Origin: Oxalobacteraceae bacterium
GTDB taxonomy: Bacteria; Pseudomonadota; Gammaproteobacteria; Burkholderiales; Burkholderiaceae_D
Reading direction: 5' to 3'
Length of the DNA: 53,789 nt
Assembly: GCA_947448025.1 (NCBI GenBank)
Contig: CANFLV010000024.1
Span: forward strand, 1-53,789
Part shown: piece by piece, positions 1 to 9,096 of the stretch
Layout: each line of letters begins with the position of its first letter
Position numbering within the stretch: the stretch's first letter is position 1
Translations under genes and position numbers: made by a program
The notes under the pieces: generated by a model
Databases searched by the model: none
Seen by the model: only the letters and a program-made list of their open reading frames with translations
What the model was told of the DNA's origin: nothing

Positions 1-499
1 GCGGAAAGCTGCGGATATTGGTTCTGGTTTGACTCTTGCGCGGTGTTGACAGGGTTCATTGGTGTCGTTACAACGGTGGAATTGGTCCAGTACATAGTGC
101 ATCTCTTTCTTGGCGTGAAGTTGATGGTGCAATATGCTCAGCCATGCTGCAGTGAATGTCAGGGCAGCGGTAGCGGGCAAGCAAGCTTGGATCGATTATT
201 ATAAAAAACACAATTATCGAAACGACAGATTAACTATTTGCCAATTCAACTTCAATGCGATCGTTTCAAATCAAGGGGATTTTCGGGACAGGGGAAAGAG
301 GTGTCGCTGATACTCAACAGTAACGTTGTTTTGATGCGTGTTTGCGCTGACTCAGCGTGCCTTATCAAGGCAGAAAGGGATTCTGCCTGAGCGCAGCAGC
401 GCCTGTTTCGGCTTCTGCGCGAGACGGGCGAGCGTGATGCGGGTGGTCATTCGCGGCTGAAGGAGTTCCGTGCAGGTCGCCTTCAGCCGTACGTGCTGG
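1..499. other. Left-edge non-coding stretch
   Basis: No convincing gene lies here; the only open frames are short and partly antisense to the decarboxylase. An AT-rich patch at about 195-250 contrasts with the surrounding DNA and could carry promoter elements. A TTGACA hexamer sits at 46-51 with a poor -10 match (TACAAC, 69-74) at 17 bp, which is not enough to call a promoter. A small perfect hairpin lies at 369-387 (7-bp arms, 5-base loop) and could end transcription from the minus-strand decarboxylase, but no clear U-run follows. Confidence 0.4.
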
Positions 500-2752
500 T
501 TACTGCCGTACGCAATCGACGAAATAGCCGCGCTTGCCATCGACTTCACGCGTGACCAAACCATGCACATCGGTCTCGAAGCCGGGAAACTTCTCATTGA
601 AATCGCGCGCGAATTTCAGGTAGTCGACGATGGTGCGATTGAAGCGCTCGCCCGGGATCAGCAGCGGAATGCCCGGCGGGTAAGGCGTGAGCAGAATCGA
701 AGTCACACGGCCTTCGAGCTCGTCAATCGGTACGCGATCGATTTCACGGTGCGCCATCTTGGCAAACGCCTCTGAAGGCTTCATCGCCGGAATCATGTCG
801 GACAAATACATCTCTGTCGTCAGGCGCGCTACGTCATAGGCTTTGACCATGTCATGGATCTGCTGCGACAGGTCGCGCAGGCCAAGTCGCTCATAGCGAG
901 GATTGGCCGCGGCGAACTCCGGCAGGATGCGCCAGATCGGCTGGTTCTTGTCGTAGTCATCCTTGAATTGCTGCAGTGCTGTCAGCAAGGTATTCCAGCG
1001 ACCCTTCGTGATGCCGATCGTGAACATGATGAAGAAGGAATACAAGCCGCATTTTTCAACGATGACGCCATGTTCGGCGAGGTATTTGGTGACGATCGAG
1101 GCTGGAATGCCGGAGTCGCTGAATTTGCCGTCGAGCGACAGGCCCGGTGTGACGATGGTGGCCTTGATCGGGTCGAGCATGTTAAAGCCCGGCGCGAGTT
1201 TGCCGAAGCCATGCCAGTCATCCTCGGCATTGATCATCCAGTCTTCTTGCGAGCCCATGCCGTCGTCGGACAAATCGTTCGGTCCCCAGACCTGGAACCA
1301 CCAGTCCTTGCCCCACTCTTCATCAACCTTGCGCATGGCGCGGCGGAAGTCGAGCGCTTCCATGATGCTTTCTTCGACCAGCGCTGTGCCGCCCGGCGCT
1401 TCCATCATCGCCGCGGCGACGTCGCAGGAGGCGATGATCGCGTATTGCGGCGAGGTCGAGGTGTGCATCAGGTAGGCTTCATTGAAGGCGTCCTGGTCGA
1501 GCTTGACGGACTCCGACTCGCGCACGAGGATTTGCGACGCCTGCGACAGGCCGGCCAGCAGCTTGTGCGTGGACTGCGTCGAAAACACCATCGATTCCTT
1601 GGCGCGCGTACGGTCCTTGCCGATCGCATGCATGTTCTTGTAGAAGTCATGGAAGGTCGCATGCGGCAGCCAGGCTTCATCGAAATGCAGGGTGTCGATT
1701 TCACCGTCGAGCATGTTCTGCAGGGTCTCGACGTTGTAGAGCACGCCGTCGTAAGTCGACTGCGTAATCGTCAGGATGCGCGGCTTTTTGTTCAGTGCTT
1801 CGCGGGCGAAGGGATTGGCTTCGATCTTGCGACGGATGTTCTCCATCGTGAATTCTTCGAGCGGAATCGGGCCGATGATGCCGAGGTGATTCCGGGTTGG
1901 CATCAGGAATACGGGGATCGCTGCGCACATGATGATCGAATGCAGGATCGATTTATGGCAGTTACGGTCGACCACGACGATGTCGCCCGGTGCGACTGTC
2001 GAATGCCAGACCATCTTGTTCGAGGTCGACGTGCCGTTGGTCACAAAATAGCAATGATCGGCATTGAAGATGCGCGCCGCATTGCGTTCGCTGGCCGCGA
2101 CCGGGCCGGTATGGTCGAGCAGCTGGCCGAGCTCTTCCACGGCATTGCAGACGTCGGCGCGCAGCATGTTCTCGCCAAAAAACTGGTGGAACATTTGCCC
2201 GATCGGCGACTTCAGGAAGGCCACGCCACCGGAGTGGCCCGGGCAGTGCCAGGAGTAGGAACCGTCATTGGCGTAATGAACCAGCGCGCGGAAGAAGGGC
2301 GGCGACAGGCCGTCGAGGTAGGATTTCGCTTCGCGGATGATGTGGCGCGCGACGAATTCCGGCGTGTCTTCGAACATGTGGATGAAGCCATGCAGTTCGC
2401 GCAGCACATCGTTGGGGATGTGGCGCGAGGTGCGGGTTTCACCGTAGAGGTAGATCGGGATGTCGGCGTTCTTGTAGCGGATTTCCTGGACAAAGGCGCG
2501 CAGCTGCAACAGCGCGCTATCGGTCTCTTCGGACGAGCCGGCACCGAACTCCTCATCGTCGATCGACAGGATGAATGCCGAGGCGCGCGACTGCTGCTGC
2601 GCGAACTGCGACAGGTCACCATAGCTGGTGACGCCAACGACTTCCATGCCTTCCTTTTCCATCGCATCGGCCAGGGCGCGTATGCCCAGTCCCGAGGTAT
2701 TCTCGGAACGAAAATCTTCATCGATGATCACGATGGGGAAACGAAACTTCAT
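500..2752 (-). CDS. Orn/Lys/Arg decarboxylase, inducible type
   Basis: A PLP-dependent basic amino-acid decarboxylase of fold type I that removes CO2 from arginine, lysine or ornithine, giving a diamine or agmatine and consuming a proton. The 750-residue product has the N-terminal wing (flavodoxin-like) domain at about 1-130, then the major PLP domain. The Schiff-base lysine is K397 in S-T-H-K-L-L-A-G, and D358 in HFDEAW is the likely pyridine-ring aspartate. The residues after K397 (LSQAS, then NEAYLMHTSTSP) look closer to biodegradative arginine decarboxylase AdiA than to ornithine decarboxylase, and the length is near AdiA's 755. The substrate cannot be settled from sequence. I chose the ATG at 2752 over an upstream ATG at 2806 because the family begins at MKFRFPIV. 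No antiporter gene is adjacent, so an acid-resistance pair is not evident. Confidence 0.9.
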   Translation of the reverse strand: MKFRFPIVIIDEDFRSENTSGLGIRALADAMEKEGMEVVGVTSYGDLSQFAQQQSRASAFILSIDDEEFGAGSSEETDSALLQLRAFVQEIRYKNADIPIYLYGETRTSRHIPNDVLRELHGFIHMFEDTPEFVARHIIREAKSYLDGLSPPFFRALVHYANDGSYSWHCPGHSGGVAFLKSPIGQMFHQFFGENMLRADVCNAVEELGQLLDHTGPVAASERNAARIFNADHCYFVTNGTSTSNKMVWHSTVAPGDIVVVDRNCHKSILHSIIMCAAIPVFLMPTRNHLGIIGPIPLEEFTMENIRRKIEANPFAREALNKKPRILTITQSTYDGVLYNVETLQNMLDGEIDTLHFDEAWLPHATFHDFYKNMHAIGKDRTRAKESMVFSTQSTHKLLAGLSQASQILVRESESVKLDQDAFNEAYLMHTSTSPQYAIIASCDVAAAMMEAPGGTALVEESIMEALDFRRAMRKVDEEWGKDWWFQVWGPNDLSDDGMGSQEDWMINAEDDWHGFGKLAPGFNMLDPIKATIVTPGLSLDGKFSDSGIPASIVTKYLAEHGVIVEKCGLYSFFIMFTIGITKGRWNTLLTALQQFKDDYDKNQPIWRILPEFAAANPRYERLGLRDLSQQIHDMVKAYDVARLTTEMYLSDMIPAMKPSEAFAKMAHREIDRVPIDELEGRVTSILLTPYPPGIPLLIPGERFNRTIVDYLKFARDFNEKFPGFETDVHGLVTREVDGKRGYFVDCVRQ

Positions 2753-2972
2753 GGAGGCTCCAGTGCAGAAAGAGAAGGCCGCTGGCCATGCAGGCATGCC
2801 GGCCAAAGCGAAAGAAGCGGAATTTTCGCAGATATGGACTTGAAGTGGGGGAAAACCAGCCTAAAACGGCGCAGATAATTCCGCTGTCACAGAGCGGAAA
2901 TATTTGGACATCGGCCGGCGCCCTGTTTTGCCTTAAGCCGATGTCATTCAAATAATAATGAGTGAGTGCGCC

Positions 2973-3542
2973 TTAGAAATGCAGCCACGCCATCGCACCG
3001 AGAACGATGCCGATTGCAGCCACGCTATAGGCGGCATATTCGAGCCATTTCTTGCGCGTCAACAGCGTGATCGCCGCCAATGAAATGGCGATCTGCTCGG
3101 CCGTCATGGCCAGCGCCCAGCGGTGGTGCTGATGCATCTGCTCGTCGGATTTTTTGTCCCATTCAGTCGAGGTTGCTTCGAAGCTTTCGGCCTTGGTCTT
3201 GATCTCTTCCTTTTCACCCTTGTAGCGGATGACTTCGGCCTTGTAGCGCTCGACGTCGACGCCGGGCAGGGAGATCGCCAGCTCGGCGAGATTCTGCTTG
3301 TTCGATTTGGCCTGGTAATAATTCCACTGGTTCGACGCTTCGGTCTTCTGGATCGCGGCATTGTTCTTGAACATGGCCGCATTATTTTGCGTGCCGCCGG
3401 CGAGGTAGCCGAACAGCGCGCCGACGGTCGCCAGCACCGCAGTCGTGACCGCTAGCTTGCTGGAGAAATTGTCACCGCTGTGAGCGGCATGTTCGACTTC
3501 ATGGTCGTGCGGACCATGTACATGAAATCCTTCTGCTGACAT
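2973..3542 (-). CDS. DUF4337 family membrane protein
   Basis: A 189-residue protein of the DUF4337 family; no biochemical function is known to me. The N-terminus is His-rich (about 6-20: HVHGPHDHEVEHAAH). A first hydrophobic segment lies at about 30-48, followed by a long polar, probably helical stretch rich in Lys, Glu, Gln and Asn (about 50-140). Two closely spaced hydrophobic segments end the protein (about 145-188), giving a three-span topology with a large soluble loop. It lies between the decarboxylase and folA on the same strand, but the gaps (220 bp and 23 bp) give little functional hint. Coding status is well supported; function is unassigned. Confidence 0.85.
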   Translation of the reverse strand: MSAEGFHVHGPHDHEVEHAAHSGDNFSSKLAVTTAVLATVGALFGYLAGGTQNNAAMFKNNAAIQKTEASNQWNYYQAKSNKQNLAELAISLPGVDVERYKAEVIRYKGEKEEIKTKAESFEATSTEWDKKSDEQMHQHHRWALAMTAEQIAISLAAITLLTRKKWLEYAAYSVAAIGIVLGAMAWLHF

Positions 3543-3565
3543 CGCTGGGCTTCCTTTATGTTGGA

Positions 3566-4051
3566 TTAGCTACGTTGGTAAGTGACGAATGCAAAATCAA
3601 ATGCATTGCTGTCTGAATGATGCTGTTCACGCGCGACTTCGTGCCACTGCTGCGTATCGACCGCCGGGAAAAATGCATCGCAGTCGAAATCCTTGTCGAT
3701 TTCCGTCACCAGCAGTGTGCGCGTATATGGCAGCGCTTCGGCATAAATCTGGCCGCCGCCAATGACGAACGCGGCGTCGCTGCCGACCAGTGCGATCGCC
3801 TCGGCCAGTGAGGTGACGGCTTCGACGCCATCATGCTGCCAGTCGGAATTGCGCGTGATGACAATATTGCGCCGATTCGGCAAGGCGCGACCGATAGAGT
3901 CGAAGGTCTTGCGCCCCATGATGATGGGATGGCCGGTCGTGGTGCGCTTGAAAAAGGCGAGGTCTTCCGGCAGCTTCCAGGGAAGCGTATTGCTGATACC
4001 GATGCCGTGCTGGCGGTCGGTCGCGACGACGATGGTCAGGTTAGGCGGCAT
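3566..4051 (-). CDS. folA: Dihydrofolate reductase
   Basis: NADPH-dependent reduction of dihydrofolate to tetrahydrofolate in the cytoplasm, regenerating the cofactor oxidised by thymidylate synthase. At 161 residues it has normal bacterial length. Diagnostic elements are the N-terminal strand TIVVATDRQHGIG, the Met20-type loop followed by LPWKLPEDLAFF (the acidic residue that protonates substrate lies in PEDL), GRKTFDSIG for NADPH binding, and the late FVIGGGQIYAEAL motif. It follows thyA by 65 bp on the same strand, the classic thyA-folA pairing, and the two are probably co-transcribed. Confidence 0.97.
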   Translation of the reverse strand: MPPNLTIVVATDRQHGIGISNTLPWKLPEDLAFFKRTTTGHPIIMGRKTFDSIGRALPNRRNIVITRNSDWQHDGVEAVTSLAEAIALVGSDAAFVIGGGQIYAEALPYTRTLLVTEIDKDFDCDAFFPAVDTQQWHEVAREQHHSDSNAFDFAFVTYQRS

Positions 4052-4116
4052 GGGTGTGGATCGCTATCCGGGTGGCGGAAAAGTGACTATGGTAATCGAT
4101 TTGCCGGCGCTTTTAT

Positions 4117-4911
4117 TCAGACTGCGACCGGCGCCTTGATTGCCGCATGTGATTGATAATCGCGTATCTCGAAATCCTCAAAGCGGTAATCGAAAATCGA
4201 CTCGGGCTTGCGCTTCAGATGCAAGGTCGGCAAGGCAAAGGTCGTACGCGAGAGTTGCTCAGTCACCTGATCCATGTGGTTCGAATACAGATGGCAGTCG
4301 CCGCCAGTCCAGATGAAGTCACCAACTTCGAGACCTGCCTGCTGCGCCATCATGTGCGTCAGCAGCGCATAGGACGCAATATTGAACGGCACGCCGAGGA
4401 AGATGTCAGCACTGCGCTGGTATAACTGGCAGGACAATTTGCCATCGGCGACGTAGAACTGGAAGAAGGCATGGCAGGGCGGCAGTTTCATCTGCGGGAT
4501 GTCGGCCACATTCCAGGCGGAGACGATGAGCCTGCGCGAGTCGGGATTGGATTTAATCTGCTGCAAGACTTGCGCGATCTGGTCGATGTGTTCGCCATTC
4601 GGCGCCGGCCATGAGCGCCACTGATAACCATAGATCGGGCCAAGATTACCTTCGGGGTCAGCCCACTCGTCCCAGATTGATACGCCATGTTCTTTCAGGT
4701 AGGCGATGTTGGTCGAGCCGGCGAGGAACCAGATCAGTTCATGGATGATCGACTTCATGTGCAGCTTCTTCGACGTCACCATCGGAAAGCCCTGCTGCAA
4801 ATCGAAGCGCATCTGGTAGCCAAACACGGAGCGCGTGCCGGTGCCGGTGCGGTCGGTCTTTTCGCTGCCATGGTCTTGGACATGGCGCATGAAGTCGAGG
4901 TATTGATGCAT
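4117..4911 (-). CDS. thyA: Thymidylate synthase
   Basis: Converts dUMP and methylene-tetrahydrofolate to dTMP and dihydrofolate. The product is 264 residues, identical in length to E. coli ThyA. The catalytic cysteine sits in [13 protein letters not shown] at about residue 146. The downstream [16 protein letters not shown] segment contains the phosphate-binding arginine and conserved serine, and the N-terminal [12 protein letters not shown] loop binds phosphate. The ATG at 4911 gives the family N-terminus MHQYLDFM. It sits immediately upstream of folA, whose product recycles its dihydrofolate by-product. Confidence 0.98.
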   Translation of the reverse strand: MHQYLDFMRHVQDHGSEKTDRTGTGTRSVFGYQMRFDLQQGFPMVTSKKLHMKSIIHELIWFLAGSTNIAYLKEHGVSIWDEWADPEGNLGPIYGYQWRSWPAPNGEHIDQIAQVLQQIKSNPDSRRLIVSAWNVADIPQMKLPPCHAFFQFYVADGKLSCQLYQRSADIFLGVPFNIASYALLTHMMAQQAGLEVGDFIWTGGDCHLYSNHMDQVTEQLSRTTFALPTLHLKRKPESIFDYRFEDFEIRDYQSHAAIKAPVAV

Positions 4912-4956
4912 GGGAGGCGTCGGTAAAAGTCAGGCACCTATTTTACGCTAAGAGCT

Positions 4957-4983
4957 GCACAGGCAGCTCCTTGCTGCCTGTGC
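4957..4983 (-). terminator. Hairpin after the lipoprotein gene
   Basis: A perfect inverted repeat with 11-bp arms (4957-4967 and 4973-4983) and a 5-base loop starts 9 bp past the stop codon of the minus-strand lipoprotein gene and upstream of thyA. A strong U-run does not follow, so its efficiency as an intrinsic terminator is uncertain. Confidence 0.55.
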
Positions 4984-4991
4984 GCCCTATC

Positions 4992-5510
4992 TCAATACCG
5001 GCTTGGTGGCGGTGGCGGAGGAGGTGGCGGTGGTACATTGCTGTAGCTGGATGGACCTGGCGCCATGCGCATCGCTCCCACGGAGGGCACCAGGTTTCCC
5101 TTGGCGTACATGCATTGCTGATACGCGATGTCGTAGCGACGCTGCAAGCCATAGCTCGAATACTGCGTGGTGCCGGCGCCGCTGGCGCTACCCATCAACA
5201 GCCCTGCGCCAGCGCCTACAGCCGCACCATCGCGTCCACCCATCGCGGCGCCGACCGCAGCACCGAGCAGCGTGCCGATGGCGCCGCTGCGCATGGCATC
5301 ATCATTACCCGCCCTCGCTGCGTTCGCGCCGCCTATCTGTTGGCTGGCAAATTGACGGCAGGTATAGTCATCGCCCCTGAAATCATCGAAGGGTTTGCCT
5401 GTGCCCGGATAAACTGCGACGCTCGGACCGACCGGAACCGTCGTGCAGCCGGCCAGCGCGATCATGGCCGCCGCAGCCAAGGCTGAAATTTTGAAGAGTG
5501 CTCGTGTCAT
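4992..5510 (-). CDS. Glycine-zipper outer-membrane lipoprotein
   Basis: A 172-residue predicted lipoprotein. The signal peptide ends in the lipobox L-A-G-C with the lipidated cysteine at about residue 22. A glycine/alanine-rich zipper of GxxxG type spans about 70-112 (GAIGTLLGAAVGAAMGG and the following segment), as in the SlyB/YMGG lipoprotein families, and suggests membrane association or oligomerisation. Two cysteines occur in the mature part (YTCRQF and YQQCMY) and may pair. The C-terminus is unusual: an uninterrupted run of about ten prolines before SRY. The next gene upstream (5535-5921) also encodes a small exported protein, so both may belong to an envelope unit. Exact function is unknown. 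Confidence 0.8.
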   Translation of the reverse strand: MTRALFKISALAAAAMIALAGCTTVPVGPSVAVYPGTGKPFDDFRGDDYTCRQFASQQIGGANAARAGNDDAMRSGAIGTLLGAAVGAAMGGRDGAAVGAGAGLLMGSASGAGTTQYSSYGLQRRYDIAYQQCMYAKGNLVPSVGAMRMAPGPSSYSNVPPPPPPPPPPSRY

Positions 5511-5534
5511 CTTTGGTGTCGATTCAAGAAGGAA

Positions 5535-5921
5535 TTAACGTTGCGGTGCCGGCTGAGCCGGAACCCGCTCCCAGCCGGCCGGACAATTCTTAATGTAGGG
5601 ATAATAGCCGTCCGGGTTATGGCAGTAATACCAGTCACCCGAAGCGGGCGCCGCCTGGCTGGCTTCCGGCGGTGTGTTGGCGGGTGCCGGGCCGCGCTCG
5701 ACATAGACCGTCGGCGCTGGCTGTGTCACGACCAGCGGATAGTCGTAGTAATAGGGGTTGTAGGGATAGTAGCGCGGCCCAGGATAATACAGCGGCCAAG
5801 GATTGACATAGATGCCGACGCGCGCGCCGCCGTGGTAATGGCCGTGTTGGGCTGAGGCGACATTGGCGTTGAGCGCGCCAGCCAGGAGCAAGAGCGAAGT
5901 CAATAATTTAGGGATGGTCAT
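5535..5921 (-). CDS. Secreted Tyr/Pro-rich small protein
   Basis: A 128-residue protein with a clear Sec signal peptide, probably cleaved at SAQ (after about residue 24). The mature part begins His/Gly-rich (HGHYHGG) and continues with a Tyr/Pro-rich stretch (YYPGPRYYPYNPYYYDYP). It ends in a compact conserved-looking block WYYCHNPDGYYPYIKNCP-GWE with two cysteines that could form a disulfide. I recognise this C-terminal block as typical of small periplasmic or surface proteins in beta- and gammaproteobacteria, without known function. It lies 24 bp upstream of the lipoprotein gene on the same strand, so the two are probably one transcript. Confidence 0.75.
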   Translation of the reverse strand: MTIPKLLTSLLLLAGALNANVASAQHGHYHGGARVGIYVNPWPLYYPGPRYYPYNPYYYDYPLVVTQPAPTVYVERGPAPANTPPEASQAAPASGDWYYCHNPDGYYPYIKNCPAGWERVPAQPAPQR

Positions 5922-6062
5922 TTCAACACCTTCAAACTTGAAAATTCATGAAACTTACTGACGGTAATCAATAGTGATCTGCATAGCTTGTTCACATGAT
6001 CAGTATATGGAATGCCATCGCATTTGAAATCACAATTCATGAATCTTTACAATTTGGATTAA

Positions 6063-6086
6063 TGGTCAATATGTTAATTTTGACCA
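6063..6086. promoter_or_regulatory. Inverted repeat in AT-rich gap
   Basis: TGGTCAA and TTGACCA form a perfect 7-bp inverted repeat with a 10-base spacer inside the AT-rich gap (5922-6138) between the nuclease gene and the secreted-protein gene. The spacing fits a dimeric regulator operator upstream of the 5921 start, but no promoter hexamers are clearly placed around it. A chance palindrome cannot be excluded. Confidence 0.3.
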
Positions 6087-6138
6087 AAGTGTAATTTTTC
6101 TGATGCAAGGGATGCCCCTGTTGCCGGTGGCGATTTGA

Positions 6139-7200
6139 TCAAGAGATACTGCTGTCATCACCCGCTAGCTCCCTCTCAATCTGTTCGATGCTCGGCAGAC
6201 TGGTTTGTAGTTCCATTGGTAATGATTCAAGCAGTTTGTATTCGGCGATGCCCATGGGTTGGGTCTTATCGCGTAACGCGTACTCGGCCACCACCTTGTT
6301 CTTGCTTTTGCATAGCAACAGGCCAATGGTCGGGGCATCTTGTGTGTGCTTGATCTGGGCATCCACTGCCGTGAGGTAAAAGCTCAATTGACCTAGATGC
6401 TCGGGCTTGAATTTGCCGCCTTTGAGTTCTATCACCACGTAGCAGCGTAGCTTGAGGTGGTAGAAGAGCAGATCGATGAAAAACTCGTCGCCGCCCACGT
6501 CCAGTAAAACTTGTTGACCCACGAACGCAAAGCCCGCACCCAGTTCCAGCAGAAATTCGGTGACATGTTTGACCAAGGCGTTTTCAATTTCGCGCTCTTG
6601 GGCTTCTTCGCCCAGCCCCAAAAAGTCGAAACGATAGGGATCCTTTAACGACTCGTGGGCCAGGTCGGACTGGGGTTTAGGTAAGCTGCAGGTGAAATTG
6701 GTCACGGCTGTGCCGCTGCGCTCCAGCAGGCGGGATTCGATTTGAATTACCAGAACGTTGCGCGACCAGTTATGTTCAATGGCTTTGGCAGCGTACCATC
6801 GACGCGTTTCGGGATCAGGCAGCTTGTCCAGAAGTGCTAATTGGTGATACCAGGGCAATTGTGCAAGCACTCCTTGCACAATTGCTGCATCAGGCCAGCT
6901 TTCAGCAAAGGCACGCATGTATTTGAGGTTGCGGGGTGAGAAGCCTTTCATGTCAGGAAAGGTGGCGCGCAAATCATTTGCTAGCCGATCAATCACCTTG
7001 GCACCCCAGCCTTGCTCAGCTTGTTGCGCCAGAATGTCCCGACCTATTTGCCAGTACAGCAGTACCAGCTCGCGATTAACTGCCAGTGCCGCGCGTTGTT
7101 GGGCGCTGTGAATGCGGCCTTTAAGATCTGCTAGCCAGTCGGCATAACCCTCTGGGGCTGGAGTCAGATTGGTGGGATTATCACTCTTTTCTCCGCTCAT
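6139..7200 (-). CDS. yhcG: YhcG-type PDDEXK nuclease (DUF1016)
   Basis: A 353-residue protein of the YhcG/DUF1016 family. The N-terminal helical domain (about 20-170) carries the family signatures VLLYWQIGRDI, GFSPRNLKYMRAFAE and LPWYHQLALLDKL. The C-terminal PDDEXK-like nuclease domain (about 190-340) shows FIDLLFYHLKLRCYVVIELKGGKF, with the acidic residue and the E-x-K core of the active site, followed by LGQLSFYLTAVD. Members are often found in restriction-modification or other defence islands, but here no methylase or partner is adjacent. The AT-rich flanks and lack of functional relation to its neighbours suggest acquisition by transfer. Substrate and biological role are unknown. Confidence 0.9.
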   Translation of the reverse strand: MSGEKSDNPTNLTPAPEGYADWLADLKGRIHSAQQRAALAVNRELVLLYWQIGRDILAQQAEQGWGAKVIDRLANDLRATFPDMKGFSPRNLKYMRAFAESWPDAAIVQGVLAQLPWYHQLALLDKLPDPETRRWYAAKAIEHNWSRNVLVIQIESRLLERSGTAVTNFTCSLPKPQSDLAHESLKDPYRFDFLGLGEEAQEREIENALVKHVTEFLLELGAGFAFVGQQVLLDVGGDEFFIDLLFYHLKLRCYVVIELKGGKFKPEHLGQLSFYLTAVDAQIKHTQDAPTIGLLLCKSKNKVVAEYALRDKTQPMGIAEYKLLESLPMELQTSLPSIEQIERELAGDDSSIS

Positions 7201-7311
7201 GCTTTCTTATCCCCATGTCATGCTTTTTACTGGCTTGGCTTTGGCTGTCATTTTGGATTAAAGGGCAATGTTTAAACTGCCGCTTTAGAACTTGAACCGC
7301 TTATCTATATC

Positions 7312-9096
7312 TCAATGTTGACCAAATTGCAATGAGGCCAGGCTCGCATACAACCCGCCCTGCGCGACCAGTTCGGCGTGGGTACCAGTTTCGACGATGC
7401 GGCCGTGTTCCATCACGATGATCTTGTCGGCGCGCTGCACGGTCGCCAGACGATGGGCAATGACGAGCGTGGTGCGGTCGAGCATGGCGCGCTCGAGGGC
7501 GTCTTGCACAAGTCGCTCGGATTCTGCATCGAGGGCGCTGGTGGCTTCGTCGAGCAGCAGCAGTGGCGGATTTTTCAGCAGGGCGCGCGCAATCGCAATG
7601 CGCTGACGCTGGCCGCCCGAGAGGCGTACGCCGCGCTCGCCGAGGAAGGATTGATAAGCTTCCGGCAGGCGCTCGATGAATTCATGGGCGGCGGCCATTT
7701 TGGCGGCGCGGATCACGTCTTCATCGCTGGCTTCGATGCGGCCGTAGCGGATATTTTCCATCGCATTGGCGGAAAAGATCACCGTATCCTGCGGGACGAT
7801 GCCGATCGTCGCGCGCAAGTCATGCAAACCCAGCTGTGTAATGTCGATGCCATCGAGCGTGATCATGCCGCGCTGCGGATCGTAAAAGCGCAGCAGCAGC
7901 TGAAACAAGGTCGTCTTGCCGGCGCCGGACGGGCCAACAATGGCGACTGTCTGGCCGGCGCTGATGTCGAGTGAAATATCGCTGAGCGCGGCAGTTTCAG
8001 GACGCGACGGATAATGGAAGCCGACCTCACTCAAGCGCAAAGCCGCGCCATTGGCCGTGCGCGGCGGCAGCGCCAGCGGTATATGCGGCGCGCGAATCGT
8101 GGACTCGACCGACAGCAATTCCAGCAGCCGTTCCGCCGCACCCGCGGCGCGTTGCGCATCGCCGAGTACTTCGGACAAGGCGCCGATCGCGCCGGAGACG
8201 ATGGTCGCATACAGGATGAACTGTCCGAGTTCGCCGCCGCTCATGCGCCCCTGGATCACGGCATGCGCGCCCAGCCACAGTACGAACACGATCGCGCCAA
8301 ACACGAGCACGATGGCGATCATGGTCAACAGTGATCGGGCACGGATGCGTGCCATGGCGGTCTTGAACGCCCCTTCAACAGCGACGCCGAAGCGACGACC
8401 TTCGGCGACTTCCTGCGTGAAGGCTTGCACGGTCGGCATGGCATTGAGTATTTCACCGGCCAGCGCCGAGGCGTCAGCAACACGGTCTTGCGAGGCGCGC
8501 GAAAGCTTGCGCACGCGGCGGCCGAAAAACACGATCGGCAAGACCACCACGGCAAGCATCACTAGAATGATCAACGACAGCTTGAAACTGGTCACGAACA
8601 GCATCACGAGTCCGCCTGTGAACAGCAGCGCATTTCGCAGAGCCATCGATACGCTGGTGCCGACGAGCGTCTGGATCAGCGTCGTATCGGCAGTCAGGCG
8701 CGAGAGCACTTCGCCGGTCTGCGTGGTTTCAAAAAATTGCGGGCTTTGCGTGACGACATGGCTGTAGACCGCGCTGCGTAAATCGGCAGTGACGCGTTCA
8801 CCGAGCCACGAGACCATGTAAAAGCGCGCGGCGGTCGCCACGGCGAGGACTGCGGCCACGCCAAACAGCGCAATGAAATACAGGTCGACATGGCTCGTGT
8901 CGTTTTGTCCCGCCGCGCCAAAGCCGAGGTCGATCATCTGCTTGAACGCATACGGAATTACCAGCGTCGCGCCGGCGGCGATCAACAGGGCGAAGCCAGC
9001 GATGATGAACTCGCTGCGATACGGTGCGAGGAAGGGAAACAGCCGCTTCAAGGTCGAGAGGCTGCCGGAGGGTTTTGCTACAGTTGGTGTGGTCAT
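7312..9096 (-). CDS. MsbA-like ABC exporter, TM-ATPase fusion
   Basis: A 594-residue ABC half-exporter expected to work as a homodimer in the inner membrane. Six transmembrane helices occupy about 20-310. The nucleotide-binding domain follows with Walker A GPSGAGKTT, signature LSGGQRQR, Walker B LLLLDEATSALD and the H-loop histidine in VIAHRLATV. This architecture is shared by lipid A flippase MsbA, multidrug exporters and many peptide or lipid exporters, so the substrate is unassigned. Its start overlaps the stop of the AttH-like gene by 4 bp (ATGA, 9093-9096), marking it as the last gene of the eight-gene minus-strand run. Confidence 0.9.
   Translation of the reverse strand: MTTPTVAKPSGSLSTLKRLFPFLAPYRSEFIIAGFALLIAAGATLVIPYAFKQMIDLGFGAAGQNDTSHVDLYFIALFGVAAVLAVATAARFYMVSWLGERVTADLRSAVYSHVVTQSPQFFETTQTGEVLSRLTADTTLIQTLVGTSVSMALRNALLFTGGLVMLFVTSFKLSLIILVMLAVVVLPIVFFGRRVRKLSRASQDRVADASALAGEILNAMPTVQAFTQEVAEGRRFGVAVEGAFKTAMARIRARSLLTMIAIVLVFGAIVFVLWLGAHAVIQGRMSGGELGQFILYATIVSGAIGALSEVLGDAQRAAGAAERLLELLSVESTIRAPHIPLALPPRTANGAALRLSEVGFHYPSRPETAALSDISLDISAGQTVAIVGPSGAGKTTLFQLLLRFYDPQRGMITLDGIDITQLGLHDLRATIGIVPQDTVIFSANAMENIRYGRIEASDEDVIRAAKMAAAHEFIERLPEAYQSFLGERGVRLSGGQRQRIAIARALLKNPPLLLLDEATSALDAESERLVQDALERAMLDRTTLVIAHRLATVQRADKIIVMEHGRIVETGTHAELVAQGGLYASLASLQFGQH

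Noticed and set aside
854-2878. A 674-codon open frame on the plus strand opposite the decarboxylase
   Set aside because: It is antisense to a strongly supported enzyme gene, its product is rich in Arg, Asp and Val without recognisable domains, and such frames are common opposite GC-rich genes.
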